Below are positions 46,411 through 55,687 of a DNA stretch of 64,000 nt, in pieces. The stretch comes from Paenirhizobium daejeonense (lineage in GTDB: Bacteria > Pseudomonadota > Alphaproteobacteria > Rhizobiales > Rhizobiaceae). The stretch lies in assembly GCF_014280875.1 (NCBI RefSeq), contig NZ_JACLAL010000004.1, positions 62,001 to 126,000 on the forward strand, in the 5' to 3' direction. Made by a program: the position numbers and the translations under genes. Numbering within the stretch: position 1 is the stretch's first letter; each line of letters begins with the position of its first letter. Under the pieces are notes generated by a model that was given only the letters and a program-made list of their open reading frames with translations, had not been told where the DNA came from and searched no databases.

Positions 46411-47373
46411 ATGCCCGACAAGAGCCCCGTCGTCATCGACCTGAAGTTCGACCGCGAAAGCGTTGTCGCAGGCCTGAAGAACGCCTTTCCCGGCCGCGAG
46501 ATCATCGACATGGCCTTGCCCGAGAATGCCGGCCGCGATCTTTCCGGCAGCGCCTATGCCGTTGTCTGGAAGCCGGACCCGGCGCTGTTCTCCCGCATGC
46601 CGGACCTCAAGGTCATCTTTTCCGGCGGCGCCGGCGTCGATCATATCCTGACCGCTTACGAATTGCCCGATGTGCCGATCGTCCGCTTCGTCGATCGCAG
46701 CCTGACCGACCGCATGAGCGAATGGGTCGTGCTGCAATGCCTCATGCATCTGCGCAGGTCGCTGGCCTATGCGCGCCAGCAGAAGAACCATGAATGGCGC
46801 GAACTCGATCCGCAGCCCGAGGCATGTGACGTGACCGTCGGCGTCATGGGCCTCGGCGTTCTCGGCCAGGATGCCGTCCGCAAGCTCAGGGTCATGGGCT
46901 TCGAGGTCGTTGGCTGGTCGCGCAGCATGAAGTCGATCGAGGGCGTCGAGACTTTTGACGAGGCGGGGCTCGATGCATTCCTCGCCAGGACCGATATTCT
47001 CGTTGGTCTTTTGCCATTGACCGAGGAGACTCGCGGCATCTACAACACCTCGCTATTTGCGAAGCTTCGCCAGGGCGGCGCTCTGGAAAAGCCCGTCTTC
47101 CTCAATGCCGGCCGCGGCGGCAGCCAGGTCGAGGCTGATATCGTCTCGGCACTTGCAAGCGGTATCCTGGGGGCCGTCTCGCTCGATGTGTTCGAGAAGG
47201 AGCCGCTCGCTTCTGAGAGCCCGCTATGGGCGTTCGAGAATGTTATTATCACTCCTCATGCGGCGGCTTCTTCCGATGTCAGGGCGCTTTTTCGCCATGC
47301 CGAAAGGCAGATGACGCGTCTTGAGGGCGGCGAGGCCCTGCAGCATGTCGTGGATCGCGTCGCCGGATACTGA
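46411..47373 (+). CDS. D-isomer 2-hydroxyacid dehydrogenase, GhrA-like (glyoxylate/hydroxypyruvate reductase)
   Basis: The 320-residue NAD(P)-dependent enzyme has a nucleotide-binding domain with VGVMGLGVLGQDAVRKL near residue 145, and LLPLTEETRGIYN. The substrate-related AGRGGSQVEADIV and the catalytic histidine region ITPHAAASSD follow. The GAGVDHIL loop is also typical of GhrA. Reduction of glyoxylate or hydroxypyruvate is likely, but the precise substrate is inferred. ATG at 46411 follows AAGAG. It lies 46 bp after yejF and may be co-transcribed. Confidence 0.9.
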   Translation: MPDKSPVVIDLKFDRESVVAGLKNAFPGREIIDMALPENAGRDLSGSAYAVVWKPDPALFSRMPDLKVIFSGGAGVDHILTAYELPDVPIVRFVDRSLTDRMSEWVVLQCLMHLRRSLAYARQQKNHEWRELDPQPEACDVTVGVMGLGVLGQDAVRKLRVMGFEVVGWSRSMKSIEGVETFDEAGLDAFLARTDILVGLLPLTEETRGIYNTSLFAKLRQGGALEKPVFLNAGRGGSQVEADIVSALASGILGAVSLDVFEKEPLASESPLWAFENVIITPHAAASSDVRALFRHAERQMTRLEGGEALQHVVDRVAGY

Positions 47374-47468
47374 GCAAGTCGGAACCATATACAACGCTCT
47401 TTCGTTTCCATGGTGTTGACTGGCCGCAATCAGTGGCCGTCAAGGTAGATACCCAGGGAGGCTTTAGC

Positions 47469-47735
47469 ATGGTTCAACGACCAGATCTTCATCATCCCGA
47501 AGCGCGGCCGGCGTCTGCTGAGCCTGAGAAGGAATCGCTGTCCGCAACCAAGGCCCGGCAGGGCTTTCTTGGAAGGCCGGTGCTGATCATTCTGCTGGCC
47601 GGCCTCGTCCTCGCCCTGTTGGTATGGATACCCGCCGAATGGTGGGGCAATGCCATCGCACCGGAAAACCCATCCAATGAGCCGGCGCAACAGCAGCCGT
47701 CACCGCCTGCGCAGGCCAATCCGCCGCAACAGTAG
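47469..47735 (+). CDS. small single-helix membrane protein, unknown function
   Basis: The 88-residue protein has a polar N-terminus (1-34), one strong membrane helix at about 36-56 (PVLIILLAGLVLALLVWI), and a Pro/Gln-rich C-terminal tail (PAQQQPSPPAQANPPQQ). The ATG at 47469 has GGAGG seven bases upstream; an in-frame start at 47433 is therefore rejected. I recognise no family. It stands between the dehydrogenase and pncB on the same strand. Confidence 0.75.
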   Translation: MVQRPDLHHPEARPASAEPEKESLSATKARQGFLGRPVLIILLAGLVLALLVWIPAEWWGNAIAPENPSNEPAQQQPSPPAQANPPQQ

Positions 47736-47855
47736 TCCCGCAGGGATATGGACTTTGCGATCCGAATTTCTGATAAGAGACGCCTGAAGCGGCCGGACTG
47801 AACCCTGTCGCGAAGAGCGGTCAAGGCTGGCCGCGGTTTGCAGGACTGTCCGCCG

Positions 47856-49160
47856 ATGACCAAGACCGATATCGCGACACGGGTTTTCAACCACACATGG
47901 AAGCTTGACCCGATCCTCCGCAGCCTGATCGACACGGATTTCTACAAGCTCTTGATGCTGCAGATGATCTGGAAGCTTTATCCGGATGTGAACGCAACCT
48001 TCAGCCTGATCAACCGCACCACGACGGTGCGCCTGGCGGAAGAAATCGACGAGACCGAACTGCGCGACCAGCTCGATTACGCCCGTTCGCTGCGACTTAC
48101 CAAGAAGGAGGCGATCTGGCTCGCGGGTAACACCTTCTACGGCCGTGCCCAGATCTTCGAGCCGGAATTTCTGACTTGGCTCGCCAATTTCCAGCTGCCG
48201 GAATATGAACTGTCGAGGAAGGACGGCCAGTTCAACCTGCATTTCCATGGAAAGTGGATGGAAACCACGATGTGGGAGATCCCTGCACTGGCCATCATCA
48301 ACGAGCTTCGTTCGCGCGCCGTGTCAAAGTCTCTCGGGCTTTTCACGCTGGACGTGCTCTATGCCCGCGCAAAGGCCAAGATGTGGTCCAAGGTCGAGCG
48401 TCTGCGCGAACTGCCCGGCCTTCGGATCTCGGATTTCGGCACGCGCCGCCGACACAGTTTTCTGTGGCAGCGCTGGTGCGTCGAAGCCCTGAAGGAAGGC
48501 ATCGGCCCGGCCTTTACGGGCACCAGCAACGTGCTGCTTGCGATGGATTCCGATCTTGAAGCCGTCGGTACCAACGCGCACGAACTGCCTATGGTGACAG
48601 CAGCCCTGGCACGCAACGACGAGGAACTCGCGGCTGCGAACTACAAGGTCATGCAGGACTGGAACCGCCTCTATGGCGGCAACCTGCTAATCGTCCTGCC
48701 GGATACCTATGGCACCGCAGCCTTCCTGCGCAATGCGCCCGACTGGGTGGCGGACTGGACGGGTTTCCGCCCCGACAGCGCCCCGCCGATCGAGGGCGGC
48801 GAAAAGATCATCGCGTGGTGGAAGCAAAAGGGACGCGATCCCCGGCAGAAGCTTCTGATCTTCTCCGACGGACTCGATGTCGATGCGATCATCGATACCT
48901 ACAGGCATTTCGAGGGGCGTGTGCGCATGAGCTTCGGCTGGGGTACCAACCTCACCAATGATTTCGCCGGCTGCGCGCCGCGCGAAATCGAGGGCCTGAA
49001 GCCGATTTCGCTGGTCTGCAAGGTGAGCGATGCGAATGGCCGCCCGGCGGTCAAGCTCTCCGACAATCCGCGCAAGGCGACAGGCGATCCGGCCGAGGTG
49101 GAGCGTTACCTGAAGTTCTTCGGCTCGGACGATCGCGTCGAACAGGCCGTGCTCGTCTGA
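47856..49160 (+). CDS. pncB: nicotinate phosphoribosyltransferase
   Basis: PncB joins nicotinate to PRPP to form nicotinate mononucleotide in NAD salvage. The 434-residue length is normal. It has [15 protein letters not shown] at about 22, the conserved segment [23 protein letters not shown], and [11 protein letters not shown] in the phosphate site. The ATG at 47856 ([12 protein letters not shown]) is chosen over a TTG six codons earlier. It appears to be transcribed alone. Confidence 0.96.
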   Translation: MTKTDIATRVFNHTWKLDPILRSLIDTDFYKLLMLQMIWKLYPDVNATFSLINRTTTVRLAEEIDETELRDQLDYARSLRLTKKEAIWLAGNTFYGRAQIFEPEFLTWLANFQLPEYELSRKDGQFNLHFHGKWMETTMWEIPALAIINELRSRAVSKSLGLFTLDVLYARAKAKMWSKVERLRELPGLRISDFGTRRRHSFLWQRWCVEALKEGIGPAFTGTSNVLLAMDSDLEAVGTNAHELPMVTAALARNDEELAAANYKVMQDWNRLYGGNLLIVLPDTYGTAAFLRNAPDWVADWTGFRPDSAPPIEGGEKIIAWWKQKGRDPRQKLLIFSDGLDVDAIIDTYRHFEGRVRMSFGWGTNLTNDFAGCAPREIEGLKPISLVCKVSDANGRPAVKLSDNPRKATGDPAEVERYLKFFGSDDRVEQAVLV

Positions 49161-49294
49161 TATCGACAGCAAGGCCGATGCCCGGTTCTTGCGATCCGTC
49201 CGCTTGTCTGTAAGCTGTTGGTCAAATATTCCGCTGTGCCCGGGGAGGGGCGTGGCGGAAATCATGACCACATCGCTTGAGGGAGGAAGACATC

Positions 49295-49768
49295 ATGGAC
49301 ATGAACGGCACCGAACGGATCGAAGCTCCAGTCGAAACGGTATGGCGTGCATTGAACGACGCCGACATTTTGCGCCAGGCGATACCCGGCTGCGAGGAGT
49401 TGGAAAAGACTTCCGACACGGACCTGATCGCAAAGGTCGTTCTGAAGATCGGGCCGATCAAGGCGAAGTTCGAGGGGGCCGTGGAGTTACAGAACCTCAA
49501 TCCGCCGCGGTCCTACACCATTTCCGGCGAGGGTAAAGGCGGCATTGCCGGCTTCGCCAAGGGCGGTGCCGATGTCTCGCTCGAAGCTGACGGACCGGAT
49601 GCGACTATCCTCAGTTATGCGGTCAAGGCCGAGGTCGGGGGCAAGATCGCGCAGCTCGGCTCCCGCCTGATCGATTCCACTGCCAAAAAGCTCGCCGGTC
49701 AATTCTTCTCGAAGTTTGCAGAGCTGGTGACCGCGGCTCCCGACGAGGCGGTCAGCGCCTCCGCATGA
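49295..49768 (+). CDS. CoxG-like SRPBCC-fold protein
   Basis: The 157-residue protein matches the carbon monoxide dehydrogenase subunit G type of the SRPBCC (START-like) fold. Features are ERIEAPVETVWRALNDADILRQAIPGCEEL at the start, KIGPIKAKFEGAVEL, YTISGEGKGGIAGFAKGGADVSLE, and a C-terminal helix KKLAGQFFSKFAEL. CoxG helps CoxL-type molybdenum hydroxylases, but none is present nearby, so its partner is unknown. The ATG at 49295 has GGGAGG upstream. Confidence 0.88.
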   Translation: MDMNGTERIEAPVETVWRALNDADILRQAIPGCEELEKTSDTDLIAKVVLKIGPIKAKFEGAVELQNLNPPRSYTISGEGKGGIAGFAKGGADVSLEADGPDATILSYAVKAEVGGKIAQLGSRLIDSTAKKLAGQFFSKFAELVTAAPDEAVSASA

Positions 49769-49863
49769 ATGTGGCGGCGTCCCGCCTGAAAGCCTTGCGC
49801 AAGCCACTGCGTCGATAGTGGCTTGAGGCCGAAAATGTGATTCGGCGCGTATAGGATACCAAT

Positions 49864-50022
49864 ATGACGAACGACCCCGATCACTTCTTCGAGCAGCAGG
49901 ATGTGGCGCTGCAAATGCTCATTGTTGAAAACAAGGGCGATGAATTGACCGATATCCTCGTCGACGCGTTGCGCGACGCCCTTGGCCTGCTGCAGGATGA
50001 ACTCGAACCCACTGTCCACTGA
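49864..50022 (+). CDS. small acidic protein, unknown function
   Basis: A 52-residue frame begins with ATG at 49864, seven bases after AGGA, and ends at 50022. The product is acidic and probably helical (HFFEQQDVALQML, DELTDILVDALRDALGLLQ). It lies in the gap between the CoxG-like gene and the convergent tadC gene. I recognise no family; the ribosome binding site and the amphipathic pattern are the support. Confidence 0.5.
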   Translation: MTNDPDHFFEQQDVALQMLIVENKGDELTDILVDALRDALGLLQDELEPTVH

Positions 50023-50076
50023 CGCATCCTGCACACTTCTGGCAAAGGCAGAAACGGCTCTCCGTCCGCAACTGCC

Positions 50077-51063
50077 TCAGAACCGGTCGGACACCTGGAT
50101 GCCGGCCGGTCCGAGAATGACGGCGATCAGCACCGGCAGGAAGAACAGGATCATCGGTACGGTGAGTTTCGGCGGCAGTGCCGCCGCTTTCTTTTCCGCT
50201 TCGTTCATGCGTTCGTCGCGGCCTTCCTGCGCCAGTACGCGGAGAGCCGTTGCGACGGGCGTGCCGTAGCGTTCCGCTTGAATGAGCGCCTGGGTAACGC
50301 TCTTCACGCCGTCGAGCTGAGTGCGAAGCCCGAGGTTTTCAAGCGCAGTTCGGCGATCTGGCAGGAAGGAAAGTTCCGCCGTGGTCAGTACCATTTCTTC
50401 CGCCAGTTCCGGTGACTGGGTGGCGATTTCATCCGCCACGCGACGCATGGCGGCTTCTATGGAAATCCCGGATTCGACGCAGATGAGCATCAGGTCCAGC
50501 GCATCGGGCCATGCCCGGCGGATCGATTGCTGCCGCTTCGTCATGCGGTTCGAGACATAGATGTTCGGCAGGTAGAAACCGATATAGCCGCCGACGATGG
50601 TGGCAAGCAGGCGGATTGCAAGCGGCTTTTCCGCAAGATTGCCAAGCGCGAAGATCCAGATGGCGGTGATTGCGAGTGTCAGGAACGGCAGGAAAAAACG
50701 CGCGAAGAGAAAGATGTTCAGCGCGTTCTGCGAACGCAGACCCGCCGCGCGAAGCTTGTCCAGCGTAGCGTCGTCCACCAGAGCCTGACGCAGATTGAGG
50801 CGTTCGACGATCTGCCGGACCGATTGGTTGTTGTTTGCGCGAAGGCTCGCCTTGCCGCGGGCTGTCTCGGCATTCATTCGCGCTCGCTCCCGCGCGCGGA
50901 TCTGTTCACGCTCGGTGGAGACTGCCTTCATGCGCTTGTCGAGATTGCCACGCTCGAAAAAGGGGATGGCGATGGTGTAGAGGGTCGCAAACACGGCGAT
51001 CGCCACGAGGACCGCGATGATCAGCGAGGGATTTGTCAGGCTTGCCGCGAAGTCTTCATTCAT
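50077..51063 (-). CDS. tadC: Tad pilus inner-membrane platform protein TadC
   Basis: The 328-residue protein is one of two GspF-like platform proteins of the Flp pilus machine. It has an N-terminal helix at about 14-35, a basic coiled region, two central helices, the conserved cytoplasmic segment WPDALDLMLICVESGISIEAAMRRVADEI, and a C-terminal helix ending LIAVILGPAGIQVSDRF. It is last in the cpa/tad operon, 12 bp after tadB. Confidence 0.93.
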   Translation of the reverse strand: MNEDFAASLTNPSLIIAVLVAIAVFATLYTIAIPFFERGNLDKRMKAVSTEREQIRARERARMNAETARGKASLRANNNQSVRQIVERLNLRQALVDDATLDKLRAAGLRSQNALNIFLFARFFLPFLTLAITAIWIFALGNLAEKPLAIRLLATIVGGYIGFYLPNIYVSNRMTKRQQSIRRAWPDALDLMLICVESGISIEAAMRRVADEIATQSPELAEEMVLTTAELSFLPDRRTALENLGLRTQLDGVKSVTQALIQAERYGTPVATALRVLAQEGRDERMNEAEKKAAALPPKLTVPMILFFLPVLIAVILGPAGIQVSDRF

Positions 51064-51075
51064 CGCCTGGGTTCC

Positions 51076-52089
51076 CTAGATGTCGAAGTTGATCATGTTG
51101 CGCATTACCATGATGCCGATCGACATCCACACACCCGAAGCCGCGAGGATCAGGTGACCGCGGGAATCGGTGAACAGGATCATGATGTATTGCGGCGAAG
51201 TGAGGTAGACCAGCAGCGCGACGATGAAGGGCAGGGCGCCGATGATGACTGCCGAGGCCTTGGCTTCCATCGAAAGCGCGTTGACCTTCGCCTTCATCTT
51301 CTTGCGGTCGCGCAGCACACGCGAGAGGTTGGACAGTGCTTCGGAGAGGTTGCCCCCGGCCTGGCTCTGGATCGCGATCACGATCGAGAAGAAATTGATT
51401 TCCTGCAGCGGCATGGTGATCATCATGCGCTGGCAGGCTTCCGGGACACTCAGGCCCACCTGCTGGGATTCGACGACCCGGCGAAATTCGGTCTTCACCG
51501 GTTCCTGGCCTTCCGAAGCGATCAGCCTCAGTGCATCGTTCAGTGGCAGGCCGGACTTGATCGAGCGGACCATGACATCGAGCGAGTTGGGGAACTCGTT
51601 CAGGAACTTCTTCTGCCGGCGCTTGATCAGAAAGTTGACGAGCCAGCGCGGAAGCCCGAGACCGGCGGCAAAGGTCACGCCGATAAGTGCGAGCGGCGGC
51701 AGTCCGGCAACGAAAGCGAACACGGCGATCACGACGCCGAAGATGGCGCTGAAGGTGTAGAACTGGCTCGGAGTGGCCGAAAGGCCAGCCTGATTCAGCC
51801 TTGATTTCAGGCTGGTGGATGCAGCCTTCTTCTGCCGTTCATGCTGCTTGCGCTCCAGTTCCTTCAAAGAATCCTGAACGGACTTGCGCCGCTTGGAGAT
51901 TTCCTGGACGCGGTCGCGCGCTGCCTTGACCTTGGCGTGATCGGTCTCTGCCGCCTTGACGCGGTTGATGCGGCTTGCGGTCTTTTTCTCGGCCTCGATC
52001 TGCGAGTACAGCAGGCCGTAGGCAATGCCACCGGTCGCTATTGCCGCAAGCGCGATGATGGCCAGTACCAGGGGATCGAAGCCGAACAT
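51076..52089 (-). CDS. tadB: Tad pilus inner-membrane platform protein TadB
   Basis: The 337-residue GspF-like protein pairs with TadC to couple the CpaF motor to pilin extraction. It has an N-terminal helix, a highly charged coiled coil (about 30-90), the conserved FPNSLDVMVRSIKSGLPLNDALRLIA and SEALSNLSRVLRDRKKMKAK segments, and C-terminal membrane helices. It starts 4 bp after the cpaF stop. Confidence 0.94.
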   Translation of the reverse strand: MFGFDPLVLAIIALAAIATGGIAYGLLYSQIEAEKKTASRINRVKAAETDHAKVKAARDRVQEISKRRKSVQDSLKELERKQHERQKKAASTSLKSRLNQAGLSATPSQFYTFSAIFGVVIAVFAFVAGLPPLALIGVTFAAGLGLPRWLVNFLIKRRQKKFLNEFPNSLDVMVRSIKSGLPLNDALRLIASEGQEPVKTEFRRVVESQQVGLSVPEACQRMMITMPLQEINFFSIVIAIQSQAGGNLSEALSNLSRVLRDRKKMKAKVNALSMEAKASAVIIGALPFIVALLVYLTSPQYIMILFTDSRGHLILAASGVWMSIGIMVMRNMINFDI

Positions 52090-52093
52090 CGTC

Positions 52094-53590
52094 TCAGACC
52101 CCCTTACCCTTCTGTTCCATCGCGTCGAGCGCTGCCGCCAGACGACGCTCTTCGTTGTAGTAGCGTGCCCGGTCCCAGAAATGAGGTTTGCCGATCCCGG
52201 TCGACATGTGCCGCCCGATGATCTTGCCGTTGAGGTCTTCGCCTTCGATCTCGTAGCGCAGGAGATCCTGGGTGATGATGACGTCGCCTTCCATGCCGAT
52301 CACCTCGGTGACATGGGTGATGCGGCGTGAGCCGTCGCGCAGGCGGGCCGCCTGTATGATGATGTCGATGGAGCCGGAAATGATTTCGCGCACGGTCTTT
52401 GCCGGAAGGGTGAAGCCGCCCATGGCGATCATCGATTCCATACGTGACAGGCATTCGCGCGGCGTATTGGCGTGGATCGTGCCCATCGAGCCGTCATGGC
52501 CGGTGTTCATCGCCTGCAGGAGGTCGAACACCTCCGGTCCGCGCACTTCGCCGACGATGATGCGTTCGGGACGCATGCGCAGGCAGTTCTTGACGAGGTC
52601 ACGCATGGTGATCTCACCCTCGCCCTCGATGTTCGGCGGCCGGGTTTCCAGACGGACAACATGCGGTTGCTGCAACTGCAGTTCGGCGGTGTCTTCGCAG
52701 GTGATGATGCGTTCGTCGGCATCGATGAAGCCGGTGAGGCAGTTAAGCAGCGTGGTCTTGCCTGAGCCGGTACCGCCGGAAATGACGACGTTACAGCGAA
52801 CGCGGCCAATGATCTGCAGGATCTCCGCGCCTTCCGGCGTGATCGCGCCGAACTTGACCAGTTGTCCGAGGTTGAGCTTGTCCTTCTTGAATTTACGGAT
52901 CGTCAGCGCCGGCCCGTCGATGGCGAGCGGCGGTGCGATGACGTTGACACGAGAGCCGTCGGGCAGGCGGGCGTCACAGATCGGGCTGGATTCATCGACG
53001 CGGCGGCCGACCTGGCTGACGATGCGCTGGCAGATGGAAAGAAGCTGGGCATTGTCGCGGAACCGGATTTCCGATTCAATCGTCTTGCCGCTCACTTCGA
53101 TGAAGGTCTGGCCGGCACCGTTGACCATGATGTCGGCGATGTCGTCACGCGCCAGCAACGGTTCCAGCGGGCCGTAGCCGAGCACGTCGTTGCAGATGTC
53201 GTCGAGCAGTTCTTCCTGCTCGGAAATCGACATCGCGAAGTTCTTGATGGTGATGATGTCGTTGACGATATCGCGGATTTCTTCGCGCGCGCTTTCTCCG
53301 TCGAGTTTGGCAAGCTGCGACAGGTCGATGGTGTCGATCAGCGCCGAAAACACCTGTGACTTGGTGTCATAGTAATCCTGCGTGCGGGCGGGCCGCTTGC
53401 GGCCGCCAGACGGCTGCGCCTGCAGTGGCGGCGGGGTCACCTGCTGGCGCGGTTCCTCGCGCGCGGGTTCCGGGGCTGCCATGGCGCTGCGTTGCGGAGG
53501 CGCTGCAACAGCGGGCGCGGATGCGGGCGGCGCGGTGCCGACCCCCGATCCGCTTCTTCCAAAACTGTCGCCTCCGCGCTTTCCAAACAT
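52094..53590 (-). CDS. cpaF: Tad pilus secretion ATPase CpaF (TadA)
   Basis: CpaF is the hexameric motor that powers pilus assembly. The 498-residue protein has a disordered Pro/Ala-rich N-terminus (about 1-60), the N-domain, Walker A SGGTGSGKTTLLNCL, the Asp box ITCEDTAELQLQQPHVVRLE, Walker B MRPERIIVGEVRGPE, and the His box DGSMGTIHANTPRECL. It lies 27 bp after cpaE and 4 bp before tadB. Confidence 0.97.
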   Translation of the reverse strand: MFGKRGGDSFGRSGSGVGTAPPASAPAVAAPPQRSAMAAPEPAREEPRQQVTPPPLQAQPSGGRKRPARTQDYYDTKSQVFSALIDTIDLSQLAKLDGESAREEIRDIVNDIITIKNFAMSISEQEELLDDICNDVLGYGPLEPLLARDDIADIMVNGAGQTFIEVSGKTIESEIRFRDNAQLLSICQRIVSQVGRRVDESSPICDARLPDGSRVNVIAPPLAIDGPALTIRKFKKDKLNLGQLVKFGAITPEGAEILQIIGRVRCNVVISGGTGSGKTTLLNCLTGFIDADERIITCEDTAELQLQQPHVVRLETRPPNIEGEGEITMRDLVKNCLRMRPERIIVGEVRGPEVFDLLQAMNTGHDGSMGTIHANTPRECLSRMESMIAMGGFTLPAKTVREIISGSIDIIIQAARLRDGSRRITHVTEVIGMEGDVIITQDLLRYEIEGEDLNGKIIGRHMSTGIGKPHFWDRARYYNEERRLAAALDAMEQKGKGV

Positions 53591-53617
53591 CAGCCTTAAC
53601 CTGTTTCCGTCCTGCTG

Positions 53618-54907
53618 TTATTTCTTGCCGAGCAGCCCGAGCATCTTGCCCAGTCCACCCTTCTTGGGTTTCTTGATCGTCGCCCTGCCGGTCACGAGAT
53701 GGACAATCTGCGAAAATGTCTCCGACGTCGGCGATTTCGCATCGATCTCCGAAATCATCCGTCCGCTGTTGGCCGCGTTCCCGAACAGCGCCGCATCGAA
53801 GGGGATGATGGCGGCCGGTTCGATCTCCAGCGGTTCGAAGAAATCCTGCGGAGCGATTTCAGGGCGCTTTGGCATGCCGACCTGATTGAGAATGAGGTGC
53901 GGCGCCTTGTCGTTCGGCCTGATCTTCTTCAGCGCATCGAGCATGTTCTTGGCGTTGCGCAGATTGGCGAGGTCCGGGGCGCAGGTGATGATGATTTCAT
54001 CGACTTCGCCGAGCACGGTTCGCGTCCAGTCCGACCAGGTATGCGGCAGGTCGAGCACGGTCGCTGGCGCGCTGCGCTGCAACAATTCGAGCACCGGCTG
54101 GAAGGCATCGCGGTCATAGTCATAGGCCCGGTCGAGCAGCGAGGGTGCTGCCAGTAGTGACAGATGCTGTGAACATGTCGTCAGCAGTCGGTCGAGGAAG
54201 ACCTCGTCCAGTCGCTCCGGAGAAAACACCGCTTCCGCCATGCCCTGCGCCGGATCCTGATCGAAGTCGATATTCGCCGTTCCGAAGGGAAGGTCGAGGT
54301 CGGCCAGAATGGTTTCCGTCGAGAACAGGCTGGAAATTCCGAAGGCGCAATTGTGGGCGATGGTCGAGGAGCCGACCCCGCCCTTGGCGCCGATGAAGGC
54401 GATGCTACGGCCAAGCGGTTCGGCCTCGGGGTCGACGAAGATGGCCGCGATGGCGGTCATGATGTCGGCCATAGCGAGCGGAGCCACGATGTATTCTGAA
54501 ATGCCGTTACGGATCAACTCGCGATAGAGCGTAATGTCGTTTTGGCGGCCGATGATGATGACCCGCGTGGCGGGATCGCAGACCTCGGCCAAAGGCGCAA
54601 GCTCGGCCATCAGATTCCCGGCGCCTGCCTCGGTTTCCAGAATGATGAGATTCGGTGTTGGGGTGGAGGCAAACATGCTCGCCGCGGCGGCGATGTTGCC
54701 GCTGGTGATCCTGAGGCTCGCCCGCGCCATCCGTCGGTCCTGGGCGCACTGCTCCATCACCCGCCGCACCGCATCGGAGATGCAGAAAGCGTGCACCGAA
54801 ATGCGCGGCAGTGGGCGCAGGCTGTCGAGATTGCCGGTCGCGGCGGGCTCATCCGCCATGCGGCCTCCGTCGGCACCCGTGTCAATATCGTAATCGATCG
54901 CGCTCAT
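53618..54907 (-). CDS. cpaE: Tad pilus localisation ATPase CpaE (TadZ)
   Basis: The 429-residue protein joins an N-terminal receiver-like domain (about 35-150) with a MinD/ParA-type ATPase domain. The deviant Walker A is GAKGGVGSSTIAHN near 174, followed by ADLDLPFGTANIDFDQDP and a VLDLPHTWSDW segment. CpaE places the pilus machine at its cellular site. It is 33 bp after cpaD and upstream of cpaF. Confidence 0.95.
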   Translation of the reverse strand: MSAIDYDIDTGADGGRMADEPAATGNLDSLRPLPRISVHAFCISDAVRRVMEQCAQDRRMARASLRITSGNIAAAASMFASTPTPNLIILETEAGAGNLMAELAPLAEVCDPATRVIIIGRQNDITLYRELIRNGISEYIVAPLAMADIMTAIAAIFVDPEAEPLGRSIAFIGAKGGVGSSTIAHNCAFGISSLFSTETILADLDLPFGTANIDFDQDPAQGMAEAVFSPERLDEVFLDRLLTTCSQHLSLLAAPSLLDRAYDYDRDAFQPVLELLQRSAPATVLDLPHTWSDWTRTVLGEVDEIIITCAPDLANLRNAKNMLDALKKIRPNDKAPHLILNQVGMPKRPEIAPQDFFEPLEIEPAAIIPFDAALFGNAANSGRMISEIDAKSPTSETFSQIVHLVTGRATIKKPKKGGLGKMLGLLGKK

Positions 54908-54940
54908 GCTTTAATCCTGCCTTCGGACGTTGCTGTCCTG

Positions 54941-55687
54941 CTAGTTCGTCGAGGTATCAGCGCCTTCGCGATAGAGACCGATGACAGTCGAGCGTCGCGT
55001 CGCGTCGATCGGCGCGGTTGCGCGCGGTGTCACGAGGTCCATCGGATTGGCGATCTGGGCCGCGAGGTTTGCTTGCGTCGCGCAGCCAAAATTATGCCAG
55101 TTCTTGTTGGCATAGGTATTGTTCTGCAGGTCTTCCGGCCACTGGCCGCACTGGTCCGTGACGGCGGTGACAGCGACATAGCTCAGCCTGACCGGTGCCG
55201 CGTCACCTGTCGCCCCCGCCTGGTAGCTGGTCTCGATGATACGGGGGGCCGGAACGCCATTGCCCGCCAGCACAGAGCGGATCTCCTTGCGCATGTGGGT
55301 GGCGGCAACCGAATTCGGCGAACCCTGAGGCAGAAGGATCTGCAGGTTCCCCTTTGACTTCGATGCGTAATCGCCGGCAAAGCCCGCGATCGCATCCCGT
55401 GTTCCGGTGGTCAAAGCGCGGTCGCCGGATGCGATCGGGATATCGAGGGTGTGCTCGACCTCGGTCAGGGTAATCGGATGGCGGGTGCGGTAGTCATCGG
55501 GAATGGCGCCCGTCGACATCTGATCCTTGTTCATGCTGCCGCAGCTGGCAAGCAGCGTGGTTGCGCCGATCACCAGCAAGGTTGCGGCAATGCGCCCGTA
55601 GCGGATACTGTGTTCGGCCATGGCAGTCCGGCTTTCCGTTCTTTCGAGCTCGGTCGTTGGCGTCTTCATGTCGGCATCCCCGCTCAT
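54941..55687 (-). CDS. cpaD: Tad pilus assembly lipoprotein CpaD
   Basis: The 248-residue protein has a lipobox (TLLASC, cysteine at residue 49) and the CpaD core: RHPITLTEVEHTLDIPIASG, VAATHMRKEIRSVLAGNGVPAPR, and QWPEDLQNNTYANKNWHNFGCATQANLAAQIANP. It acts in the periplasm or outer membrane with the secretin. The first ATG overlaps the cpaC stop as ATGA and is used here. ATG codons at residues 7 and 23 are also in frame; the last would give a more normal signal length. Confidence 0.93.
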   Translation of the reverse strand: MSGDADMKTPTTELERTESRTAMAEHSIRYGRIAATLLVIGATTLLASCGSMNKDQMSTGAIPDDYRTRHPITLTEVEHTLDIPIASGDRALTTGTRDAIAGFAGDYASKSKGNLQILLPQGSPNSVAATHMRKEIRSVLAGNGVPAPRIIETSYQAGATGDAAPVRLSYVAVTAVTDQCGQWPEDLQNNTYANKNWHNFGCATQANLAAQIANPMDLVTPRATAPIDATRRSTVIGLYREGADTSTN

